From: Albifimbria verrucaria
Lineage: Eukaryota > Ascomycota > Sordariomycetes > Hypocreales > Stachybotryaceae
Direction: 5' to 3'
Length of the DNA stretch: 64,000 bases
Assembly: GCA_020081605.1 (NCBI GenBank)
Contig: JAHREC010000013.1
Location: forward strand, 3,720,001 to 3,784,000
The translations under genes and the position numbers were made by a program. The notes beneath the pieces were generated by a model that was not told where the DNA came from, ran no database searches, and was given only the letters and a program-made list of their open reading frames with translations. Position 1 is the stretch's first letter, and every line of letters starts with the position of its first letter. Below are positions 22,671 through 33,061 of this stretch, one piece after another.

Positions 22671-24360
22671 TCAAGTACTTGACTCCTTGTAAGGCTTGAC
22701 ACCCTCCCCGAGACCTCGACTCTTCTTGGTATCAAGCACTATGCTCTCAATCTTCAATCCACTCGCCAGCCATCCTTTGACCGAAAAGTTCACCGATGCC
22801 GAGCTCGGCATCAGTATCTTGTTCTGCGCCACCTTTTTGGAATCCTGCTCGTTGCTGTCCGTCTCTTTTCCTTGCTCTACCTTGGCCGCCGGCACGCTCT
22901 GGTACGGCTCATTGTAAGAGTAGTCAGTATTAAAACCAAAGCCGTTCGGATCAAACTCTGCATCCGCCGTGTCCCCTATTAACGTACCCACGACCGTGCA
23001 TCGTAGAGCAAAGTAGCTAGTTGGTCCTGACATCTCCTTGGCAGGAATATGCCATTCCAAGAGCTTCTCTCCCGGGTTGAAGCTTGCATCACCTCGGCTT
23101 GGACGGATCTCAGAGAGGTTTCTTACCTCCGGCGGCAGCGGAATTGTCACGGCAAGGTCGTCCAGTAAGGGGCGCCTGGAGAACCAGGATGTGGACCGCC
23201 AATGCGTCCAGGGCCACCTCCACGTCCCATCTGGCCTGCCGATGCGCTACTAGGGGTGCCGAGTATCTTGTTGACCTGCAGTCGAACTTCAAAGTCGGAT
23301 CCTGTGTGCCCAAGCCCGGTTTTCATTTCCAGGTTGACCGGCAGTTTCAGATTGTTTGCTCCCAGGCTACCGCTTTTTCCGCTGGTAAATGGGAGCAGGT
23401 CCACCTCATATCCAGCGAGAATGAATCGCCCATCTGGAGGGACAAAGCTCAGTTCTCCAGGCCGCTCTTTCCATCTGTTGAGGCGCACACAAGGGTGGAA
23501 GACAGGGAGTTCCATGATAGCATCCAGATTGTGTTTTCCCGAGGGGCTTGTCAGGGATAGCACGACATCAGGAATTCCAGAGACTTTAGCTGTGAACGCA
23601 ATCGTTCCATTCGCAAAAGCCGCTAGTGGTCGTCCTGACGGTGCGAGAGTGACTGAGAGTGTTTCGACTACATCTGCGTAGAGTTCATTCGAGGTGTGCC
23701 GTACATTGGCCCGTCTCCATGGCAGGGCCGGTGTATTGGAAGCGAGGAGAGATGGTGCGCTCGAGTTCGCAAAGTTTGTGTTTAGAGAGGGTTTCCTGTT
23801 ACAGTTTTAGCAGGGTCGTAAACACGGCCTTAGAGGAAGCCATACCCTGGAAGGTTGATGCTTCCCAGCAGCTTTCCCATCCAGCCTTCTACCTCTACTA
23901 CCTCTCTTAGCGCGTTGGGCTCCGTCGTGCTGACGATGCCAGAGTCGCACATCTCGGTCAGTAGCTGGGCTGCGACATCGTAGTTGTTCTCAATCTTGAC
24001 CGCCAGGAGCGGCGCTCCTAGAAAGTCCTCGAAGGCGTCGACCACACGATGGAGGAACTCCAAGACGAGCAGCGACTCGATCTCGGAGGAGGTCGTCACC
24101 AAGAAGAGCACATCGGCATGCTTGAGACTGAAGACTAGGGTAGGAGGGTTCGCATTGGGGAGGTAGATGAGGTTCGGTCGCGGCGCGGGATGCTCGAGAT
24201 AGAGGGGCAGTAGGTGGGCGGCAGAAAGAGGTCGTCCGGTAAAGGTGTGCGAGAGGACAGGGTTTCTACGGTCGGTCAGTTACTGGATCGCATGTGCTCG
24301 TGCTTGCGTCGCATACTTCCTATCATCGAAGATATGCAGCGCTTCGATTACGCCGGTCAT
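22671..24360 (-). CDS. APM3: AP-3 adaptor complex subunit mu
   Basis: About 529 residues. It is the medium chain of the AP-3 coat, which carries cargo from the Golgi/endosome directly to the vacuole. The N-terminal longin-like domain (MTGVIEALHIFDD, then TTSSEIESLLVLEFLHRVV and NNYDVAAQLLTEMCD) ends near residue 140. The mu-homology domain follows from about 190 (NELYADVVETLSVTL) to the end, with ILAGYEVDLLPF and EKLLEWHIP. Introns: 24266-24316 (GTATGC..GTAG) and 23796-23845 (GTATGG..ACAG). One missing base in the G run at 23169-23172 (C run on the coding strand) reconnects the mu-homology domain and gives 530 codons. It is divergent from the DMAC1-like gene. Confidence 0.9.
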
Positions 24361-24982
24361 GGTGATGGCGGGCGCCTTGTGCCTGGCGCAGTGTAAGAGC
24401 TTAGAGCTCACAACAGATGGGCAGTTACGTCGAAGTACAAGGCCCACTACGTGCTTCAGATTTGGTCGTTGCGTCTCGGAATGTACCTATCCATACAAAT
24501 TGCACGTGAAACTACAACCCCAATTTTGGAACGCTACATTGGTACCTTAGTACAGAGCATGCGCCTTACGTCAGTGGAAATAGTGATGCGGACAATAAAA
24601 CAGCTTTATTTCATCCATATTCCAAAGATCTTCAACGAATTTAGCAAGTCGCCAGACCAGTAAAACACTATAATAAATTCTTGTTACAGTTCCATACCAT
24701 ATTCATGCCTACCAAAGCCGATACCAAGGCTCGCCTTGGAGTTCCAGGCTCATACTTCGGGCTCGATTAGATTCCTTCACCATGTCAGGTGACCTCGTGC
24801 ACTGGACGTGTGAAGACGAGCTTCCAGAAGCCTTGAAGACCTGACTAAGCTCCACGAACAGGGTCTTGACGGACGACAGACCTCTTCCAATTCTTCCCTG
24901 AGGGCATATGCTGCTACGGCATAGCTTATTGCATATATCTTCGACCGATTCGCATAAACCGAAGCCGTGCCAACTCCTCGCA
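24361..24982. promoter_or_regulatory. Divergent promoter between APM3 and the DMAC1-like gene
   Basis: 622 bases shared by two divergent genes. CACGTG lies at 24503-24508 and GGTACC at 24541-24546. The middle part near 24590-24690 is AT-rich. No gene is supported in this stretch. Confidence 0.4.
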
Positions 24983-25335
24983 ATGGCGGGAGACAAGGTC
25001 CCATCGCTCCAGTCGCTCGAGCGGCCACAGAATGTCCAGGATATGGTACGCAGAGACCAAGCTGAGGACTGCCTAAGCTGTAAAATAATAGGTAAGCCCC
25101 GGCACCCGATATCTTGGCTTGATCAATGCGACTGACAGATAGGCTTTGCGCAGGCAGCGGAGCGTTCTTCGGTCTGGCGGGTTACAGCTACTTCTCCGGC
25201 ATGTCGCAACTCGAAAAGCAACGGCACGTCATCCTAAAGAGCAAATCCATGTTTGGCATGGCCAGCAGGAAAGCCGGCATCGTGGGCATTTCGCTAGGTT
25301 TCGTGTGGATGGGAATGTGGAGGGCCATAAAATAA
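24983..25335 (+). CDS. DUF4536 (DMAC1-like) small mitochondrial membrane protein
   Basis: An intact 96-residue protein in two exons (intron 25092-25153, GTAAGC..GCAG). An acidic/basic N-terminus leads to a CLSC motif (Cys30 and Cys33) directly before a first membrane helix (IIGSGAFFGLAGYSYF). A linker with QLEKQRHVILKSKSMFG precedes a second helix (KAGIVGISLGFVWMGMW). The CxxC followed by a glycine-rich helix is the signature of DUF4536, which includes human DMAC1, an assembly factor for the distal membrane arm of complex I. A role in complex I assembly here is by family only. It is divergent from APM3. Confidence 0.72.
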
Positions 25336-26108
25336 TGGACAGAGGACGAGCGACCATGGTGCAAACGTGCGGCGCAACTTAAACGAGCATCTCTACACCA
25401 CCGATATCCCGATAACCGAATAGTCTTCGAAGACTAATGGCTACAGTCACCACTCCCGGCAGGTTGAACAGCTAGGGCGAGCATGTCAAGAGACGCTCGG
25501 GGCTGGCCTGTGTATAATAGACGCGGGCTACTGTAAAATCATGTACTTTTAAAGAGGGCACAATCATGGCCTACGACGTATTGATGTCTGTAATAGACCC
25601 CATATAACAACAATTAATCTCAAAGTGCAAATTCAACTGCATGGCTTCGCTATTTGCTGTAGATGATGCTAACCCACGGCCTGAGCTGCCTTGGACACGA
25701 TCGTCCACCGCCAATTTCGGACTGATTTTTCCCACCAACTGAGCATCGCTTAATTAATTTGAATAATATTCTAATCAATACAATTGCTGTATTTCAAAGG
25801 TTGTGGTTGAAAGCCCAGTCCCAACCCATGGCAGTCTAGTAGCAGCAACTCCAAGCCCAAAAGCTTCCAAAATCTCAACTGCAAAATATTCGGCCCCACT
25901 TAAACCTATCAAGTCTACAACCTTCAATACCAGTGCCTTCTGATCTTCAGACGAGCCACAACAAACACGCAACTGAAGTAGAGCTTCATCCGAGGCCACA
26001 CTCCGCTAATCCAGTGAAAGGCAACATTCTGACCTCACTGGCGGTAGGCCGCAACACCCGGCGCTTCACACTAGGAGCTTTCCCTCTCACTCAAACACAC
26101 ATATCATC
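25336..26108. other. Intergenic: 3' flank of DMAC1-like gene and RRP4 promoter
   Basis: 773 bases, AT-rich around 25740-25790 (TTAATTAATTTGAATAATATT). No gene, repeat or strong motif is seen. Confidence 0.5.
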
Positions 26109-27225
26109 ATGCCTATCACGATTCGCAATCCACAGCCTGTGCCCTCCCGGTCCGTAGGGCCTACGGCAGCGCACGCTTCTCAATCGGACTCGGAATCAGA
26201 CTCAGAGGGCGGCGTCGACCTGCAAGGCGATGTCCCCATGCGCGCCCCCAAACGGCTCAGGCACACCTCCAAGGACGACCAAGATGAGATCCTCACCCCG
26301 GGAAGCATCATCACCAATAACCCCAGTGGATGCGGTACGTTAATGTTACTCATCAGACTAATTTGTTATCATTTAGTATGCTAACACTGTCTGCAGTGGT
26401 CATGGCACTTACGTGCTACCCGGCTCAACAGCCATCACATCCTCCCTAGCTGGTACTCTCACCAAGACCAACAAACTTCTCTCAGTCCGCCCACTGCGCG
26501 CGCGTTACACGCCCGAGATCGGTGACCTGGTCGTCGGACGTATCGTTGAGGTCCAGGCTCGCCGATGGCGTGTCGACGTAGCTGCCTCTCAGCTTGCCAT
26601 TCTGCAAATCTCCGCCATCAACCTTCCCGGCGGTATCCTGCGTAAGCGTACCGAGACGGACGAGCTGCAGATCCGCAGCTTCTTTGCCGAGGGCGACCTT
26701 GTCGTGGCAGAGGTTCAGCAGCTGCACCAAGACGGTGCTGCCAGTCTGCACACCCGCAGTCTGAAGTACGGCAAGCTCCGCAACGGTGTCTTCGTCAGCG
26801 TCAGTGGCACCGGCGGTGGTGGCGGCGTCGTCCGATCCAAGCGCCAGGTCTGGACCATGGATGCGGCCAACGCTGCCGGCAAGATTGATGTCTTGCTCGG
26901 AGTCAACGGCTATATCTGGATCAGCAAGCACGTCGAGGGCGAGACGAGCGCTGAAGCGGCTGGCATCAACCGCATGGAAGAGAGCGTCAGCAGCAAGGTC
27001 TACTCAAGCCAGAACGATCATCTTGACGTATCGACAATGCGTGAGATTGCCCGCGTTAGGAGTGTCATTCTGGCATTGGTGGAGAATGATACAAAGGTCG
27101 ACGAGGAGACAGTCACAAAAGGCTATCACGAGGCAGTTGAGCTTGGGAGGGAATCGACGGATGATGACTTGTATTTGGGAGGCGAGAAAGGAAAGAGGTT
27201 GGTAGATGCTATATCAGGTCGCTAG
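26109..27225 (+). CDS. RRP4: RNA exosome cap subunit Rrp4
   Basis: About 351 residues. It is an S1/KH cap subunit of the RNA exosome (3'-5' RNA processing and decay, nucleus and cytoplasm). The N-terminal extension is acidic and Ser-rich ([10 protein letters not shown]). The family hallmark, a GSIITNNP start joined to a GHGTY motif, spans the single intron (26335-26396, GTACGT..TGCAG). The S1 domain follows ([20 protein letters not shown]), then [14 protein letters not shown] and the KH-type part with [13 protein letters not shown]. One missing base in the C run 26321-26324 just before the intron restores the conserved PQWMRGHGTY block and gives 352 codons. Hfd1 converges from the right with only about 264 bases between stops. 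Confidence 0.95.
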
Positions 27226-27489
27226 TTTATGAATAGAGCGAGTAAATTTCGCAGCCTAGACGCAAAACCTACAAGACACATTTTCATCATTCAAAAGGAC
27301 TGGCGACCATCTCAAATTAGACTATCTCAAATTATGGATATATTAATACAACAAACACGGCTGCCTAGGCCAGGGAAGCCAGTGATATGAGTACAAACTT
27401 CGTATTCCACTGGATCAATCGTATATCCAAGGATCCGTGTTGTTTATTTTACTCCTCTCCGTCTTATTTCACCGACTCAGCTTCGTTAT

Positions 27490-29147
27490 TTACAGGCCTA
27501 GGGAGCTTCGCTTCAGTCCCAGGAAGGTAGCAATAACAATGAGGACTGCCCACCTAAAAGCCGAACGTGTCGTGGTCTTTCCTCCGAGCCCGAAGATCAA
27601 GCCAACCCAGTAGCCCAGCCCCTTGATGACTTGACCGTTACGATCAAAATCTGGCTTAGCATCGGTAGTGGCGTGGAAGCGGTCCAGCTCCGATTGAACA
27701 TAGGGCATGTAACGGACACGGAGCAACTTCTCGGCCCAGTACGGCGTCTTGGCGATAGCACGCTGGTGACTGAAAGCCTTGAAGGAGTAGTAGCCATGGT
27801 AGTTACCTGTACCAGATGAGCCAACGCCACCAATGGGGGCAGCAGGGATCTGGCAATGCATGAACGTGTCGTTGCAAGTAGCGCCACCAGAAGTGACGTT
27901 CTCCATGACTGAATATCAATGTCAGCAACGATGAATAAAGTAACGTAGTGAGCAGGTCGGCTTACCTTTCTTGTTCTCTGCATCTGACCCAAACGTGAAA
28001 AGAGACAAGGAGTGGGATCCACCTTGTTGGCGATGTCAATAGCTTCGTCAAGTGAGTTGAAAGGCATGATTGAAAAGATCGGGCCAAAGCTCTCCTCCAC
28101 CATCATACTGTCCTCGATGTCGTCTACAAGAACAGCAGTAGGTTCGATGAAGAGATCGGACTCGTCCACGGTGCCTCCAAGAACAATCTTGCCCTTGGTG
28201 TTGTCGAGCATTTTCTTGATACGCTGGAACTGTCCCTGGTTCACGATACGGGCGTAGTCGGGACTGGTCCTGGCTCCCTGGGGCATGAAAGTCTTGTACT
28301 GGCTATTCAAGGCGCCGATGAACTGCGAGAGAATGCTGCGCTCAACGAGGATGTAGTTGTGCGACAGGCAGACCTGGCCAGCATTGAGGGCCTTGTGGAA
28401 AAGCAACCGTCTCGCGGCAAGCTTGATGTTGGCATTCTTAGTGACGAAAGCCGGGTTGCAGCCGCCGAGCTCCAGGAGAACGGGCGTCAGGGTCTCGGCG
28501 GCCTTTTGCGCAACAATGGTTCCAATCTTCTTACCACCGGTAAAGGAGATCTTGTCCCACTTGACGTCAAGCACACGCTTCGTCTCTGGAACGTTGCCAT
28601 TGATAACAGCGTAACACTCTGGGTCAAGGGATTCTTCGAAAATCTTCTTCAAAACCATGGCCGAGTGAGGTGACGACTCGGAGGGCTTGAGGACGACGCA
28701 GTTACCTGCAGCAATGGCGCCGGCAACAGCCGGCAAACTGAGCTGAATGGGGTAGTTGTAAGCACCAATGATGAGAACGAGACCCAAGGGCTCGTTCCTG
28801 ATGCGGTGGCCCATGGCCCAGAACGTGATGGGGACGTTGACCATGGGCTCGTCCTTGGCCCACTTCTTGATGTTCTTGATCAAGGTCATGCACTCAGCCT
28901 TGGCCCAGTCAATCTCAGAGATGTTGGCCTCGTACTTGGACTTTCGCAAGTCCTTGTAGAGCGCCTCCTCGATGAGCGGGGCATTGTCGGCAATGGCCCA
29001 GTAGAGCTTGCGGAGCTGAGTTATACGGTAGTCCAGGTCCTTGGTCCTGTTTGTGCGGTAGGTCTGCTTAAGGGTGTTGGCAATGACTGGGATGTCGTCA
29101 ATGGAGGTGGGCTCAAAGGCCGGGATGGCTTGCGTCTTAGTAGCCAT
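27490..29147 (-). CDS. HFD1: Fatty aldehyde dehydrogenase Hfd1 (class 3 ALDH)
   Basis: About 533 residues. It oxidises long-chain aldehydes such as hexadecenal from sphingolipid breakdown, and in yeast also acts in the coenzyme Q headgroup pathway. The ALDH core shows NYP (Asn131), FTGG(K/R) near 202-206, LLELGGC with catalytic Glu226, and GQVC with nucleophile Cys260. The C-terminus has EKLLRVRYMPY and then a hydrophobic anchor (WAVLIVIATFLGL), the tail-anchor layout of this class. The intron 27909-27965 sits near the 3' end. One missing base at 28009-28010 (CC on the coding strand) restores the conserved LSLFTFGSD block and 534 codons. Together with the ceramidase near 57 kb it covers two steps of sphingolipid turnover, but the genes are not adjacent. 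Confidence 0.92.
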
Positions 29148-30433
29148 GATGAACTGAAGGATTGGGTATCAAGATGAGGATTGCTGATGACGCCTGGGGA
29201 AGATGGAGTCGCGGTTTAAATGCTGGCAATGAGCAAGCGAGCGGGGTGCGCAACTACACGGACTGAAGTGAGACTGCGCCTGTGGACGTCTCACAGCTCA
29301 GGACGCCTGACGAGAGCCACAGAACAAGACGCCACGGAGGTAGGTGGTGGTCCAGCCCGTGAAACACAGATTGACCAGATTTCGGATGCGCAACGCAGGA
29401 CGGCTAAAGGACGTTGAAAGACGTAGGGGCGATGACGATATACGAGTGCAAGAGGAAGATGGAAACTAATGCAGACCAGGTGAGAGCTCGAAATAAAAGT
29501 GTCGGATCGGATTGTCCATCGGTGGTGACGAAGTACCTGCCCGCCCAGGTTGTCCCGTCCTTCCGTGCTTGCGGGGAATCTGCTAGGAGCCGAGGAACCT
29601 TTTGGCATGCCCTGTAATCCGCACTCCATACTCCGTACCTACTATGCTGTACCTACCTGCCTAGTGGTTAGTGAGTAACTCTAAAGCCATCGTTCATCTG
29701 GCGCAGCCATTGGCTATGTCGGCCTCGTACCCACTAACATGCTAGCTCTTAACTGAGAACCGCAACCAATCCTCCCTGTGAGCCTGTCCCTGATCCTTAC
29801 CAGGGCTAAACATCCCCCAATCTTCCAGCCTCTGACCTACAGCACTACCTACTACCTACCTCTAACTGAATACCTCAAAATAGGTACCTTACCTTAGTAA
29901 GGACCTACCTTACATATTATAATGCGCACATGTTAGAGAGACACTCTATGATGCCCAAGACAAGAACAATGCTACAACGTGCCGTACATTACCACTGCTC
30001 CACAGATACCTGAACTCATCGTAATGGCCTTTTAGCCCTCTGGTCTCGCCACTCTCTCCCTCTCCTCCACGTGCGCTACTGCGGTCCTGCATAAGGAGCT
30101 GCCGAGGTACAGCATGGATATGTGACCACCCTCACCCACCACTACGCATCGATTTCCTAAAACAACATGCCCAGGCTCCCTGCCTGGCCTAAATACCTGC
30201 CCGGGTACTATTGCTTCGCGAATCACCAAATGCCTTTCCCCACACGACCATGCATTTTACCGTGGTGCGCAACCTTCAATCTAGTACAGATATGCATACA
30301 ATCTAGACTAAGTCCCCGATGCCTGTCTGTGTCTAGTATTCCTGCCATGGCTCAATCGTACATTCGCTCAATAGGCCAACCATATGTTCTTCTCAAGATA
30401 TTGTACAATGCAGAGTCCGCCTGTCTACTCCCC
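29148..30433. other. HFD1 promoter and mS35 3' flank
   Basis: About 1.3 kb. It is notable for dense TACC-type words: GTACCTACTATGCTGTACCTACC around 29634-29660, ACTACCTACTACCTACC around 29847-29865, and GGTACC at 29883-29888 inside an imperfect palindrome. CACGTG lies at 30068-30073. No gene is supported; frames at 30167-30463 and 29291-29629 have no recognisable features. Confidence 0.5.
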
Positions 30434-31662
30434 TCACCTTCGCGCCCTGGCGGCTCCGCCTGACTGTCTGGATGACCGAGGCGCAGCTACCAACTCCGCG
30501 ACCTTCTCCTGCTCCTTCTTCTGCTCCTCAATCAGGTTCTTCATCAGCACCTCCTCGTGAAGCTTCTGTCCGTCCACCAACAAACCCTTCTCCGTCTTCT
30601 GCAGGTCTGCAATCGCCAGGCGTTGCCGGTGCTCGTCCAGCTCGCGGCGACGATCGGGGTGAGAAGCCACTCCTTGGGGAACTTGGGCTTGTTCTTAAAC
30701 TGGTGGTGTCGCACATCTAGCGGGATGTCTGCGAATGTATCCTTGGGGTCCTTGGCCGCGGCGATCAGGTCGTCCACAAGGTCAGACAGGTAACGCTTGT
30801 TCTGGGCCTGGTGCTCGAAGCTCTCGCAGCTCATCTTGATAAGCTCAGTCTCGGGGTTGTAGCGAGCCCCGGCGAGCTTCTTGAGCTTGTCGGTTTGCAC
30901 GGGGGTAAGCTTCAGGTCATCCGGCGCGAACTGCACCACAACCTTCTTCTCGGCAGGGTGGAACTCTCCCATATAGGTTGTGTATCGCCATCTAAGTACT
31001 TGGTCGTCCTTGGGAGGCTCGAAGGGCTTGGCGAACTCTAGAAAGCAAAATCATGGTCAGGGGCGGTGGAAATCGTAAGGTATGGAGCGTAATCACTTAC
31101 TCGCAAGCAACGGCATTTCCCAGACAGCCAGGCGAGCATAGTTTCTCATTTCCTGATTTCCTCCAGCTTGCCGTGGGCCATGGAGGTGATGTCGTCCTCG
31201 TCGAACTCATCGTGCTCCTCAGTGTTCGGCTCGGGGTCGTCTTCGTCGAACCAGATGGACTGTCTGTTCAGTCTGCCAGGCAGGTTGAATGACTTGATAT
31301 CATCCTCCAAAGCCTTCTCCTCGGCACTCCAACCACGCATGGTTCTGAAGCTCGACTCGACGGACTGTTCGATCGTGTTGTGGCCGCCGAGCTTGGCAAT
31401 TGCATCAAGCTGCTGCAGGTTCTCGGGGTGGCGCTGTCAACGAAGGCCTGGTTCATTCGCTTCAGATCCAGGGTCTCGTCCTCCAATTGCTCGTCCTCCT
31501 TGCCCTTTCCACCAGCTGCCTGGCGTGCTCGTGTGGTCGTGAAAGCCCGGCGTGCCGTCTGCGGTTGCCAAGCAATTGATTGTGTTCGGTTAAACTGACG
31601 TAGCCGGGGGTCTGGCGGCATGCCAGCCTGCAAAGGCTTGCTGCACTAGAAGCCGACGCCAT
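30434..31662 (-). CDS. RSM24: Mitochondrial small-subunit ribosomal protein mS35 (Rsm24)
   Basis: About 389 residues. It is a mitochondria-specific protein of the small mitoribosomal subunit. A presequence rich in Ala, Ser and Arg leads to a Gly/Lys-rich linker. An acidic segment (WFDEDDPEPNTEEHDEFDEDD) follows, then the conserved MRNYARLAVWEMPLL block. The core has PFEPPKDDQVLRWRYTTYMG and HPAEKKVVVQF, which are typical of this family. The C-terminus is a charged helix (LMKNLIEEQKKEQEKVAELV). The single intron is 31038-31100 (GTAAGT..CTAG). Four missing bases restore 390 codons: 31606-31610, 31425-31428, 31152-31153 and 30656-30659, all C or G runs. It shares a 391-bp promoter with ALG13. 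Confidence 0.85.
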
Positions 31663-32053
31663 GTTGATTGCGTTGAGCTTGAAGAAGCAGCGCTGGTTCT
31701 TGCTGCGCGCCTGAGGAAAGATTTCGAGATCCTCGAAATTTTGGCCCTGTCCGATGAATGGTAGATTTGCCGATATTTGCCCGAAGCAGAGGCTCAGCAG
31801 TCCTGCCTTGACGGGTTAAAACCAGTAAGGTGATTGGCCTGATATAGCTTAGTCTTGGTTTATTATTCGAATATTCGACCCCATTCAATTCACCACCATA
31901 CATAATCCGTAGGTACCTTCACAAGCGTCACTGAGCCAAGTATGCCTCACCTTTGAGATCTATCCATGGTGTATCGGGTAGCTCATCTAGAGTTCTAAGA
32001 CTCGTCACAACAAGGTATCCCACGTCCTTCAACGTTTTTCTCCAAAGAAAAAA
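31663..32053. promoter_or_regulatory. Divergent mS35/ALG13 promoter
   Basis: 391 bases shared by two divergent genes. An inverted CCAAT box (ATTGG, 31833-31837) lies between them, and GGTACC is at 31912-31917. Both are common fungal promoter elements. Function is inferred only from position. Confidence 0.45.
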
Positions 32054-32790
32054 ATGGTTTCGTCCTCAGAATCCCTGCAACGTAACTGCCTGGTTACGGT
32101 GGGTGCCACAGTTGGCTTCAAGGCACTTACAGAGCAGGTGTTGAAACCCAGCTTCTGGGAATATCTCAGGGCAAAGAAATACACCACGCTTCATATACAA
32201 TGCGGGCCTGATGTCTCTTGGGCCAGCTCTGTTCTAAAAGAACGCAAGAATGAAATCCCAAGTGGGCTGGAGATTGACGTCTTCGATGTGAGAAACAACT
32301 TGATGAAGGAGGAAATGGTGCTCTGCAAAGCAGTCGATGGGCTCCGCGCTGAGGGACTTGTGATTTCACACGCAGGTAAGCATTTACTCAAGCCTCTATA
32401 TCAACGAGGTCCTAACATCATCATGCTAGGAACTGGAACAATTCTTGATGCCTGGAAACTCGGTCTCTCCATCATTGTGGTCCCAAATAAACAACTTCTC
32501 GATGACCATCAGACTGAGATGGCCAAACATCTTGCGAAAGAAGGCTACGCCACCATGAGTAACGGCAGGCATGTTTTCCAACGGTGTTTAGTGGCTTTCA
32601 TCACTAACCCATCAACAGCCAGTCTGATCTTCAGGAAGCTATTGATAAGGCGGAGCTTTTGAGGGAGGACAACAAATCTCGCTGGCCTCCACACCACGTT
32701 GGCGTCCATAAGGGCACCGCAATCCGCCTTTGGGAAGTGTCTCCTGGCGAAGTGGAGCGGGAGGAGAATGCCCAAATGGTCCACGACTAG
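32054..32790 (+). CDS. ALG13: UDP-GlcNAc transferase catalytic subunit Alg13
   Basis: An intact 210-residue protein. With membrane anchor Alg14 it adds the second GlcNAc to dolichol-PP-GlcNAc on the cytosolic face of the ER. Sequence marks of this GT-B half are the N-terminal VTVGATVGF strand-loop, the GLVISHAG..GTGTILDAW sugar-nucleotide site, IIVVPNK and LLDDHQTEMAKHL. Three exons: the first intron is 32376-32429 (GTAAGC..CTAG); the second, 32569-32618, has a GC donor (CAG|GCATGT..ACAG) and is required to keep the frame into SDLQEAIDKAELL. The spliced length is 211 codons with no missing base. It is divergent from mS35; Aip1 converges 271 bases downstream. Confidence 0.93.
32569..32618 (+). 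other. GC-AG intron in ALG13
   Basis: The 50-base intron begins GCATGT after CAG and ends CAACAG, with a branch-like CACTAAC 16 bases from the end. Any nearby GT donor either gives the wrong phase or leaves an intron of 35 bases. The GC donor keeps the frame and joins conserved residues. Confidence 0.7.
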
Positions 32791-33061
32791 TGTATCGGCA
32801 TTTGGCGTCATATATCCTTTCTACACGGACAAGGGGTTGATTGTGCTGGGGTAATACGGAAGGGCAGGGCTGCTCTCATCATTTCTACTCACGGGAAGCA
32901 AGTGATTTATCTCAAAGGATACCAGTTCTTAGGTTTTGGGTCGTTATTCATGCGTTGCTACGTTGCTATAGTTAGGCATTTACCACATCTCTAAGCCTTG
33001 CGCTTTCTACTTCACAATACTCAACCAACATGCTCTCTAAGGACAGGTTTAACGGCAATGC

